DNA from: Dactylonectria macrodidyma
Taxonomy: Eukaryota; Ascomycota; Sordariomycetes; Hypocreales; Nectriaceae
Direction of reading: 5' to 3'
DNA: 64,000 nucleotides
NCBI GenBank assembly: GCA_020744425.1
Contig: JAGMUV010000006.1
Location: 3,410,001 to 3,474,000, forward strand
The notes under the pieces: generated by a model
What the model was told of the DNA's origin: nothing
Seen by the model: the letters and a program-made list of their open reading frames with translations, nothing else
Database searches by the model: none
Shown: one piece after another, positions 12,267 to 20,909 of the stretch
How the letters are laid out: each line of letters starts with the position of its first letter
Numbering within the stretch: the first letter of the stretch is position 1
Made by a program: the position numbers and the translations under genes

Positions 12267-12894
12267 ATTGTCTTACTGGGAGTTAGTAAAATACCAGCGG
12301 TGGCGTAGAATAGTTGTGGCAGATGGGGAATACTGAAGTACTGAGTGTTGAGTACAGGAAGATGCGATGCATAGGGCGGTTGCCCCTTTTCGTCTTATAT
12401 CACTTGCTGGCCTTAATTATAATAGAACTTACAGGGAGTAGGTTAAGACCCACGCCACTCAAATTCAGGCCGAACTTAAGCGTTACCCCCTTTACGAGGC
12501 CCACCCGGCAGTCTCTATTAACATCTTATCCACAAATCAGCGCCTATTGTGTTGCTTACGATGCCAGGCTGATCTGACGAACTTGCCCACGGACGGATGC
12601 AGAAAGGATCCGTCCCAGGTAAACTCACATTAGAAACCTTAAATCTAAGGTAGCTTTGTAAGCTGCAACACGCGTACTCGGCGAACGTTGTATCCGGAGT
12701 CTCCGAGAACCCGCACTGATAGTTCCCATTCGTGGCTGTGTTCCAGAATTTCCGACGATCCGGTGTCCTTTCGGAAATACCGAGGCCATAGCGAATTTTA
12801 CTTTGTGCTTGTATATATATACCTATACGTTACTTAAGATGGTATTGAGTTATCCAATATTAACCATTCTTACAACCTAGATTTCTAAAACACA
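12267..12894. promoter_or_regulatory. Divergent promoter region between the FAD oxidase and the propeller gene
   Basis: This 628-bp region has no gene. It contains a CGG-N5-CCG inverted triplet at 12695-12705, a CCG-N9-CGG everted pair near 12761-12775, and a TATATATA stretch near 12816, about 75 bp upstream of the plus-strand ATG. CGG triplets are typical Zn2Cys6 factor targets. Confidence 0.5.
12695..12705. promoter_or_regulatory. Candidate Zn2Cys6 binding site (CGG-N5-CCG)
   Basis: CGGAGTCTCCG is an inverted CGG pair with 5-nt spacing in the middle of the divergent intergenic region. Inverted CGG triplets are the classical targets of dimeric zinc-cluster regulators. Function is inferred from motif and position only; such a site can occur by chance. 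Confidence 0.35.
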
Positions 12895-13875
12895 ATGAAG
12901 TTCCATCTTCTTCCCTTTGTACAACTTGCCTCTCTGCTGTTGCCTTCTCAGGCACAGCCAACCTGGCAGTCTTTAGCAAAGGCATCCACCGTCTTCCAGC
13001 TCGATCACAACGGTACCTGGTTTGAAAATCTGGCAACTCGTTCCACTGGGGATATTCTAGCAACGAGATTAGATTCGCCAGAGCTTTGGCTCATCAATCC
13101 TTTCACCCGGCAAGGCCGTTCACTTGTCACGGTCCCCGGCGTCCTCAGCACAATCGGCATCACGGAGCACAGGGCCAATGTCTTCGTATTTGGTGCTGGC
13201 AACTTGACTGTCAACCCCATGGGCCTCGAGCCTGGGTCAATGAAGCTCTTCCAGCTTGATCTCAATCAAGAACCCCCTGTTACGTCACTTATCACGACCA
13301 TGCCTGAAGCATCACTTATCAATGGCATCACGCCTTGGAGCAAGACAGAAGTTTTAGTGTCTGATATCAACCTTGGAGTGGTCTACAAAGTCGATGTCAG
13401 CACGGGTACCTCGGCAACTGTTCTCTCGGGGTCGGATTATGCGGGGATAAACGGGATTCGAGTGCAAAACGGCTTCTTGTACTACGCGAGCACAACAAGC
13501 CAAACCTTCTTCCGCGTTCCTGTTGATGACAATGCTGCTCCTACAGGTGCAGTGGAGGCCATCGCTACGGGAATTTCCATGGACGACTTTGCCCTGACAC
13601 CAGATGGCACGGCTTACATTGCAACCATGGGTCTGAACCAGATCGCTCAAGTGGATCCCGACGGCCGCACAACTACTGTTGCGGGTTCCGTCAATAGTTT
13701 AGACGTGGCAGGTGGCACTTCAGCGCGATTTGGTTCAACAAGGAAGGACAGACTCGTATTGTATGTAACTACCAATGGTGGAATGCCGACCCCGGTCAAT
13801 GGCACTATCGTGGAGCCGGCCAAGATTGTGGCAGTGATTTTGAAGGGAAGAAATGCGAGCAGTGGAAATAAGTAG
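12895..13875 (+). CDS. Secreted SMP-30/NHL-like six-bladed beta-propeller protein
   Basis: Single-exon gene of 326 aa. Residues 1-20 (MKFHLLPFVQLASLLLPSQA) form a clean signal peptide. The rest shows propeller-type repeats with the pattern (N/D)G(I/L)-(x)-(V/L)-(x)-D, for example INGITPW, VYKVDVSTG, INGIRVQNGFLYYAS, DDFALTPDGTAYIATMGLNQ and VDPDGRTTTVAG. These resemble the SMP-30/gluconolactonase/LRE-like superfamily. In fungi some members of this secreted propeller family (for example EupF and AsR5) are reported to catalyse hetero-Diels-Alder steps, while others are uncharacterised. Lactonase-type metal ligands are not obvious, so simple gluconolactonase activity is doubtful. The gene is transcribed away from the berberine-bridge-type oxidase, sharing its promoter region, which suggests co-regulation. 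The start is the only ATG giving a signal peptide and lies downstream of a TATA-like run. Confidence 0.85.
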   Translation: MKFHLLPFVQLASLLLPSQAQPTWQSLAKASTVFQLDHNGTWFENLATRSTGDILATRLDSPELWLINPFTRQGRSLVTVPGVLSTIGITEHRANVFVFGAGNLTVNPMGLEPGSMKLFQLDLNQEPPVTSLITTMPEASLINGITPWSKTEVLVSDINLGVVYKVDVSTGTSATVLSGSDYAGINGIRVQNGFLYYASTTSQTFFRVPVDDNAAPTGAVEAIATGISMDDFALTPDGTAYIATMGLNQIAQVDPDGRTTTVAGSVNSLDVAGGTSARFGSTRKDRLVLYVTTNGGMPTPVNGTIVEPAKIVAVILKGRNASSGNK

Positions 13876-14913
13876 TTACTGATACTGTTAAATTCAGTCT
13901 TGTTGTGGGGCTTGATATTCGTTACACAGGGGTATCAGTATTGTCCATTGCTCTTTCTGGTGGCTGGACTGATCCGTGGTTCTGTTGCGCAGAGACCAAG
14001 ACGACTAGCGATCCTTGAACGCGCTGTAGATGAGTTCGGGATGCCATCCTGGATTACCAAAGTGCACATACGCTCTATAGTGGAATTCAATTGGCCCTTG
14101 GAGCATGCTAGATTATCAATCCCTACTTTACCCAAGCATTGTAGGTAGGAAAGGGCCCAAGACCAAGTGTGATTGCGTTTGGGGAGGTGGGGAGGAGTGG
14201 ACAAGCAAACAAGAGTAGGGGTGGAGACGCACCTTGCACCTTCCATTCCAACGTTTCGGGCTACGTGCGGGAATGCGTTCTCGTCAATTTTTCCTGTCAA
14301 AAGGATTCGGCTCGGGCTCGGCCCCAGTTCAGCTGAACCTCCAGCTCTCCTGCTCCAGCTAGTCCTTCATTACATGACAAACTGTTACTGTCATGCTTCC
14401 GCTTTCTTGTCTAGTCTTGTTACGACGCTTGGCTCGACTTGGGCCCACGAACTAATGGAGACATCGAGCTGGACTCTTGCATACATGGAGGCGTCCTGGC
14501 GGCCCATGCGATGGAGTAGGGTCGACCCTCACGTTGTTCTCTGCCTTTGTTCCTCCATCAACCTTGAGTTGTCCTTCCAATACTCAATGGTTGGTTGGCT
14601 GACGATAATGCCCCCTCCTGCTGAGGGTTGTTGGCCCCGTCCTGCCCGACACGGCTGTGCTTCAATCCTGGGCGGTGTGGGAGGAAGGGGGCTGGGATGC
14701 TACTCTAGCATGTGCCGTGGCTCCATGCGCATATGTTCATGTACGCAAGGGTTCAGGCGGCATTCGTTGGTTGGCTGAAATAACGGATATTTTTCTCATA
14801 GGCGATCCCGTACTTGGTAATGGCACACGGATGCAAAATATATCCGCCCCCCTGGCTGTGCTCGGGACAGCATGGTGTTCCAGACAAACGCCGCAAACTC
14901 CGGCACTATTTCT

Positions 14914-14938
14914 AAAAAAAAAAAAAAAAAAAAAAAAA
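14914..14938. repeat. Poly(A) run of 25 bases
   Basis: An uninterrupted stretch of 25 adenines. It could be a slippage-prone homopolymer or the remains of a retroposed poly(A) tail. No retro-element ORF or target-site duplication is evident beside it. Confidence 0.9.
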
Positions 14939-15040
14939 CCTGCTTGCAGCATCCTAGAGTTCTCTCTACGCCTACTTTCCTTGTACGGCACACGATTTGG
15001 ACCTGCAGCCGGGGGTTAAGAGGGGGGGAGGGGGGGATAA

Positions 15041-15088
15041 CACCGATGTCTAAACACCGATGTCTAAGCACCAATGTCTAAACACCGA
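15041..15088 (+). repeat. 14-bp tandem repeat, 3.4 copies
   Basis: The unit CACCGATGTCTAAA occurs at 15041-15054, 15055-15068 (last base G), 15069-15082 (one change) and in part at 15083-15088. It sits just after three G-tracts (15011-15036) and 12 bp before the TATA box of the dehydrogenase gene, so it may be a promoter minisatellite. Confidence 0.85.
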
Positions 15089-15100
15089 AAAATAATAATA

Positions 15101-15106
15101 TATAAA
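15101..15106 (+). promoter_or_regulatory. TATA box of the short-chain dehydrogenase gene
   Basis: TATAAA lies 93 bp upstream of the ATG at 15199 in an AT-rich stretch following the tandem repeat. Assigned by position and sequence. Confidence 0.5.
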
Positions 15107-15198
15107 GTTCAAGATTCAGCAAGCAATCCATCACATCAGTTCACTCAACAATCTCATAACCTCCAAATCAAACCCACACGCACGCACATCTACCAAAA

Positions 15199-16318
15199 AT
15201 GTCTCGAATTGCTCCATATGCTCAGCAGCATCTCAATGTGTCTGGCCCTGGGGATAGCCGCCCGTCAGCTCTCAAGATCGTTGAAGATCAAAATCTGAAG
15301 GGAGCATGGTCTGGGAAGGTCGTGCTTGTCACTGGGTGTTCCCCAGGAGGTCTCGGTCCGGAGATAGCACGAGCAATGCATGCCACTGGAGCTGATGTCT
15401 TCATTACGGCTCGTGATATCAGAAACGCTGAGGTCGTTGCCGAAGACATTCTATCTGATGGAAAACCAGGCAAAGTTGAGATCCTCAAACTCGATCTCGC
15501 ATCTCTGGATGCTGTGAGAGAAGCAGCGAGGAACTTCCTAAAGAAGAGTGAGAAGTTGAACGTACTAATCAACAATGCGGGTGCGCGCAACGGAATCCTT
15601 TTCAAGTAGCATGGAATATTCTAACCAGTTATCAAGGTGTTATGGCTTGCCCCCAAGGGACCACAAACGATGGTTTTGAGACTCAGTTTGGGTCAAACCA
15701 TTTAGGTATAGGCTTTCCAGACGCTTGCAGAAAGTCTGCTGATATCTATATATAGGACATTTTCTTCTCTTCCAGCTTCTGGGGCCGACTCTTCTCGCAT
15801 CATCCACCCCAGGCTTTCATTCACGTGTCGTTTCTGTCTCCTCGGTTGCTCATCGCAATGGATCTATCCAGTTTGATGATTTTCATTTCACCAAGTCCGA
15901 GTATGATCCATGGAAGGCCTACGGTCAGTCCAAGCTCGCAAATATTTACTTTGCAAACGAACTTGAGCGCCGCTATGGGTCTCAAGGCCTCCATGGCGTA
16001 AGTGCCCATCCGGGTGGAATCGCAACACCTCTACAGCGACATGTACCTGAGTTGGGTGAAGCTATGAGAGTACCCGAATTGGCTAAGACCCTGAAATCAA
16101 CTCAGCAAGGAGCAGCAACCATCATTTTCGCCGGGGTTAGCAGGGAGTTGGAAAGGAAGGGTGGAATATACGTTGAAGACTGCTCAGAGGCAGTGGTGAC
16201 TAGTTCTACGAGTTTTGACACTCCCGGCTACTCTACGGAGGCTTTTAATCCTCATGCGGAGAAAAGGCTATGGGAAGAGAGCCTAAAGATGGTTGGCCTG
16301 GGAGACGATTTCTCTTAA
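15199..16318 (+). CDS. Short-chain dehydrogenase/reductase
   Basis: Three exons, 15199-15580, 15637-15705 and 15756-16318, give 337 aa with all phases consistent. The Rossmann nucleotide-binding motif is TGCSPGGLG around residue 45. LDLASLDAV marks beta-4, NNAG is interrupted by the first intron, and the catalytic YGQSK follows VVSVSSVAH. HPGGIATPL is the usual substrate-loop motif. Length and order match classical SDRs related to retinol-dehydrogenase/TIC32-like oxidoreductases, which use NAD(P)H. The substrate cannot be told. A TATA box and a tandem repeat lie directly upstream. It is close to the propeller, oxidase and dioxygenase genes, so it could act on a shared metabolite, but there is no backbone synthase nearby. 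Confidence 0.93.
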
Positions 16319-16611
16319 TAGCCTCGCTCAACGGGTTGCAATTGATACGGATGCTGTCCATATTCGGAGAATTTGCCAAGCTATTCAAATATCAAATCGA
16401 CTCGCCATCTGATCTACCAAATCTGCCGTAAAGTGGCACCTCGTGTAACATCACTAGCCAGCCGTCTCCCATGGTATCTTGCCAAGCTACTGTACACATG
16501 TAGATGTGGCGGCACCCACTCAACTCTATTTCCAACAAAACTAGACCTTCGCTTTGGGCTCCCCACTGCCGTGAGACGTCCACCACAGCCAGAAAGGCAG
16601 GGCTTCCTGAT

Positions 16612-17140
16612 CGAAGGACCCGCTGAATTCGGGCTTCTTCTTCTTCATGAAACTTTGATCCCTTTTATGTTGTCCTTAGACTCGAGTATGGAGATAAATA
16701 CCTTCGAGTCCAGCTGGTGCATCTCTCTGGGCTGGCGGGACTATACTGCAACAAGTCCTTTATCAGCTTAGTGCTAGTCAGTGACGTGTTCTCAGCAATA
16801 TCAGTCGCCAGCTCGATGGTGTTGGCCACCGTCTCCTGTGGACTCGGCAGGAGCTTGGAGAACAGCCCGCTAACAAGCGGGTCGGAGGCAGCGTATATCG
16901 CGCCGGTGGTGGCGAAGTGTGTCGCCTTGGAGAGCCCGAGTAGGCGCGGGAGGAAGTAGGCGCTGCAGGACTCAAGGGTGAGCCCGCGTCAAAGGAAGGC
17001 CGGCCTTGGGGTCAGACCAGGCGACGCGGATAGCTGCCGGGAGGGTGATAGTCAGGCCGAGGCTCGCGGAAGGCCTGTTGAGAAAGGCTCCGAAATGATG
17101 AAATCAAAAGCCATTGATAACGATGATAGGTCTTCGATAG
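16612..17140 (-). pseudogene. Enoyl-CoA hydratase/isomerase fragment, multiply frameshifted
   Basis: Read on the minus strand, blocks of a fungal enoyl-CoA hydratase-like protein appear in changing frames. RPIIVING is near 17133-17110, LGLTITLPAAIRVAW follows, and then LESCSAYFLPRLLGLSKATH with TTGAIYAASDPLVSGLFSKLL. The C-terminal region near LDSKVF and ESKDN comes last. Frame changes are needed near 16981-16988, 16721-16727 and 16647-16656, and a probable intron after the first block has lost its GT donor. The N-terminal third of the family is missing. The family hydrates or isomerises acyl-CoA in peroxisomes, and related genes occur in some secondary-metabolite clusters. This copy cannot make a functional enzyme. 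Confidence 0.8.
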
Positions 17141-18066
17141 AATGATAGAACGATCAATGCGCATATTTATATATGTTGTTGGATTATGTATCGGATGAAT
17201 CCTAGCTATAGCAATAAGCGGGGTACCCTAAACTTTTGGCGTAGCTGGTGAATCCATCATATGTTTATTTCAATAGCAGGCTACTCATATTCCTAAATCA
17301 CTGTTGCCATCATATTACCCCCCGATCGATCCACCAAGCGAGGGGTCAAACTATTTCATTCGAATTCGTTCGTATGGCCTCGAAGTTATCCGTCTTTCAA
17401 TTTAGAAGCGGATTGATTGGACGCTCTTTCGATGATTAGCATAGCATGAGCACGACATTGTGCTTCGATTTTATGCAAGCAGGCTTACCCTATAGTTACC
17501 CACTTGCATCTCTATCAGTACAAAGCCGAGGTTCCAGGGCTAATGAATCTCGCAGGACTTCGCGAAGCCTCTTCAACAGGTACTAACGAATCAGGGATGG
17601 GAAGCTGGCCAAGCTGATCTTCATCCTTGAAGATTGACCTTGTTTCTTAGTTTGATACATTGCGGGGTTTCGTGACTGAAGTGGGATGATTATGAGTCGT
17701 CAATGACTGAATTGACGTATGGGCGCGAGATCCGACCGATATCCGAGCGATTGATAATGTGAATACTGTAGAAGTGACGTTGGCACTAACATGACATCTC
17801 ACTAACATGACTCCAATGTGCAGAAAATCAACCAATGAGAGACAGGGGGGCTATGATAAGGGAGGATACTCTCCAATCAACAGCAGGTTATTAAGCAAAG
17901 TGTGGGTGGTGTTGCAGGATGCCGTGATTTTAATGAGGTATTATGTGCTCCACAATGTGGGAGAACGAAATGTCCATAAAGACGATCAAGTAAATGCCAA
18001 CAAGACCAAGTATTTTATCTTGCATAACAAAAAGAACTGAAAAAACACATATGGTTTACTAAAGCC
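17141..18066. other. Intergenic region
   Basis: AT-leaning DNA without a recognisable gene. The only open stretches are under 80 codons and lack motifs. It separates the hydratase relic from the dioxygenase gene and should hold the latter's promoter. Confidence 0.5.
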
Positions 18067-19266
18067 ATGTCGACTACAACCACTACTCAGTCTGAAACCG
18101 TTCTGCGGACCAAAGCTGAATCAAATCAGCACCCTGCGCTCTTATCACCCTCTGGAGCGCTTGACAAATTCAAACATGACGAACTGACACCCGTTATTGG
18201 CCGAGAATATGTCAACGTAAATCTTGTTGACGATGTCATCAATGCCAAGAACTCTGATGAGTTGATCCGCGACCTTGCAATTACCAGTGAGTAGAATCAC
18301 CACAGAACCTAGACTATGACAATGTGCTGACCAGCCTTTAGTCTCCCAGAGGGGTGTGGTCTTCTTTCGTGCCCAGGACAACCTAACCGACGATATACAA
18401 AAGGCATTGGTTCAGAGACTTGGCGAGCTCACTGGGAAGCCCTCTGACTCAACCTTGCACATTCATCCCACCCTGAACAACACCAGCGAATTTGGCGTCG
18501 ATGATGAGCAAATCAGCACAATCTCGTCAAAGGCCTTTCAACTTTTTGCTCGAGTTCCAAAAGACCGTGATGATCGAAAAGGCGGCGCTGCGTCATGGCA
18601 CAGCGACATCCAATTCGAACCTTACCCAGCCGATTACACGAGTCTCCGTCTCACGGAGCTCCCATCTTCAGGCGGAGATACCTTGTGGGCATCCGGTTAC
18701 GAGATCTACGACCGCTTCAGCGATCCCTACCAGAAGTTCTTTGAGGGTTTGACCGCAACTTTCAAGGGGGAGGGCTTCCTCAAGGCCGCAGAGGCCAACC
18801 CGGAAAAGGTCAAGATTTACGAAGAAGCGCGAGGAAACCCCGCCAACGCAGGTCGTGAGCTCACAGCCGTCCACCCAGTTGTGAGGACTAACCCGGTCAC
18901 GGGCTGGAAATCAATCTTTGCCATTGGAAACTTTCCCCAGCGCATCAACGAATTGAGCGCCCGGGAGAGCAAGGAGCTTTTGAGCAGCTTGTACAAGGTG
19001 ATTGAGGAGAATCACGACTTGCAAGTACGATTCAAGTGGCGGAACAAGAATGACATTGGTTAGTACTTCAGTTTGCAATGATTGGGAAGGAAGAAGAAGC
19101 TGACATCTTTTAAGCATTCTGGGACAATCGCAGCGTGTTTCATAGCGCTACTAATGATTACAACAACTTGGGCGATCGTGTGGGTCATCGTGCTGTTGGA
19201 ATTGGCGAGAAGCCATACTTGGATCCTCGAAGCCAGTCTAGAACTGTTGCGCTCGGGGGGTACTAG
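18067..19266 (+). CDS. TauD/TfdA-family Fe(II)/2-oxoglutarate dioxygenase
   Basis: Three exons, 18067-18286, 18342-19058 and 19115-19266, give 362 aa in phase. The HxD iron ligand pair is in SWHSDIQFEPYP. The distal His is in NRSVFHSATNDY, encoded just after the second intron. The 2-oxoglutarate Arg is in GHRAVGIGEKPYLDPRSQSR. RGVVFFRAQ near the start of exon 2 and WASGYEIYDRFS are typical of fungal alpha-ketoglutarate-dependent taurine/sulfonate dioxygenases (PF02668). These enzymes release sulfite from sulfonates or hydroxylate other small acids using 2-oxoglutarate and O2, so the gene may serve sulfur scavenging. The product is about the usual length and no lesion is seen. Confidence 0.95.
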
Positions 19267-19902
19267 GAGAATAATCATGGGGGTGCTGTTTTTGTGCAAG
19301 TTTGTTTTGTTGCCTCTAACAGTAGGCAAAATCTAGAAGATAGGAATCTCTTGCCACATCAAGCTGCCCCCAAAATCCCGGTCAAGTTGAACTCTCGTTG
19401 ATTGTCAATAAAGAATTCTTGTTCAAAGATTTTATTTCCGTTGTCTCTCCCGTCATACAAGAACTATATTTCTTGTACAAACTTCGTGAAAACCACGGGT
19501 TATAAGGTTTCCTTCGAACTTGGCAAATTCCATCTTTTACGACGTGCATGGCGAGCCGAGTCTCTACCGAGAATGTCATGACAAAGATTCGGATCAAGTG
19601 AATCTCCTTGTTCAATGGCAATCTAACTTTGTTCCTCTTTTAAACTATGATTCGTCTTGGAAGTCATATTTCATTCCTATCCCAGCTGCTCAAAAGTTCT
19701 TTCAAGTGGGACTGAGGGAGGATTGATATGCGATAAGTGTAGCGAACCCTCATTGAGTCGGCATGCCAATACCGTTAGCGTACATGCTCGCGAGGTCTTG
19801 TTAGTATCATGTAGTCGTGGGTAACTATACAAATCAATTCATGACGCTCCTTGACACGGCACTCGACGCAGCTGACGCTGATGGGGTCACGATAAACATC
19901 TC
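19267..19902. other. Intergenic region
   Basis: No gene is recognised. It contains a small hairpin (ACAAGAA / TTCTTGT near 19458-19477). The last about 60 bases may extend the adjoining NACHT relic, but frame and similarity are too weak to include. Confidence 0.45.
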
Positions 19903-20112
19903 TTGTGTTACTTCACCGTCGCCAGGCGCCCCCTCAGCATGTTGGAGCTTGTGGAGGCTTGTGAGCTTTTCGAGGAGGAAGAGGAAGAAGAGAGAGTACA
20001 GTTTGCGACGGAGACGACTGATTCATGCCGCCTGATGTTGGTGGTTAAGGGCAAGAAAGTTCTTTCACTGTACCAATCTGTTAAGAATTTTCTGATTAGT
20101 TTGACTTCTCAG
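19903..20112 (+). pseudogene. NACHT/NLR-type protein fragment
   Basis: One frame reads ARRPLSMLELVEACELFEEE, then an acidic stretch, SCRLMLVVKGKKVLSLYQSV and KNFLI. This pattern (ARRPL-LELxEA, then SCRLM and LHQSVKDFL) is characteristic of the region directly after the NACHT nucleoside-triphosphatase domain in fungal NLR-like and ankyrin-repeat proteins. Neither the P-loop nor any repeat domain is found nearby, and the frame runs into AT-rich DNA, so this is an isolated relic of about 70 codons. The intact family acts in non-self recognition and incompatibility cell death. Confidence 0.7.
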
Positions 20113-20438
20113 CAGTTTCCCAATATGCTATTTAATAAAAGTAAGCTAGAATTTAAATACTACTAGTAATAGTCTCTTTAAGATTTTTAAACTTGGTTTA
20201 ATAACTCTCCTATGCTTTTTACTACTAAATAAAGCTCTGCTATGATATTTAAAGTGAATGGGAAGTATTTGATAAAAAGTAGCAGTTTCTGAAATCAACT
20301 GCTATAAATCTCGTAATTTACTTCAGGTAGCTCTACTACTAGCTCGTTTTAGAGGGCTGAGAAAGCTTCAGATTCAGGAAAGACATTGTTAGCTAGATAT
20401 GAAATAACATTTTGAGGGGGAATCTGATGTTGATATAT
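20113..20438. repeat. AT-rich, TpA-rich stretch (probable RIP-mutated DNA)
   Basis: Strongly AT-rich with many TA dinucleotides and no open frame, directly after the NACHT relic. The composition is as expected for RIP decay of a duplicated sequence. It may be the continuation of the same relic gene. Confidence 0.45.
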
Positions 20439-20870
20439 CTATTTGAGTATTGATGAGTCGATTTTAATAGGGTCACCTTGGCCAATGTCTCCTATAGACG
20501 ACCAGAATCCCATGTTGTCGTCATTCTGCCAAATTGTGATAGATCTAGCAATAGAAAAAGGACAAGCATCTTCAGGAGGAGGTCCATGTTCGTATACAAG
20601 GGCGATAAAGGGCATATACTCATCTCTTTGAGTAACGCTATAGTGCTCAGCGAGATAGCTAAGGAGTGCTCGGTGATGCGTCCTCGAAATATCTCCGCCT
20701 GTCAGATCCCCGTCAGCATCTCAGAAGGAGAATTCTTCGAACTCCAGGGCAGTGGTAGGCACGACGGGCAGCAGATGAAGCTTTTCCGATAGTTGTTGAG
20801 TTGCATAAGGAGTATGGAAAACTGCTGGGGTTGATTCCAGAAGCAAGAAATAGCCAAGCGAGCAAGCAAA
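20439..20870 (-). pseudogene. Unidentified coding relic with one in-frame stop
   Basis: The minus strand holds one frame open from about 20870 to a TAG at 20439-20441, broken only by a TGA at 20721-20723. It reads as natural protein: GYFLLLESTPAVFHTPYA before the stop, then HHRALLSYLAEHYSVTQRDE, YMPFIALVYEHGPPPEDACP and DNMGFWSSIGDIGQGDP. I do not recognise the family. No start codon or signal peptide is clear, so it may be the C-terminal part of a longer gene or of a repeat-borne gene. It lies between RIP-like DNA and the intact tannase gene. Confidence 0.4.
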
Positions 20871-20909
20871 GCACTGAGCCTCATCTACCTGTAACCTCGT
20901 AGTCTTACT

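Larger units (their letters stand above)
13876..15198. other. Intergenic region with homopolymer, G-tracts and tandem repeat
   Basis: No gene is supported. Open stretches between 14170 and 14780 have no recognisable motif and no splice logic. Within it are a 25-A run (14914-14938), G-tracts at 15011-15036, a 14-bp tandem repeat at 15041-15088 and a TATA box at 15101. The last three form the immediate promoter region of the short-chain dehydrogenase. Confidence 0.55.

Noticed and set aside
14173..15019. Overlapping open frames around the poly(A) run
   Set aside because: They contain poly-Lys or poly-Phe from the homopolymer, no recognisable domain and no splice support.
10624..19266. A complete secondary-metabolite gene cluster at 10-19 kb
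   Set aside because: Tailoring-type enzymes are present but two are broken and no PKS, NRPS, terpene synthase or other backbone gene is in the window.
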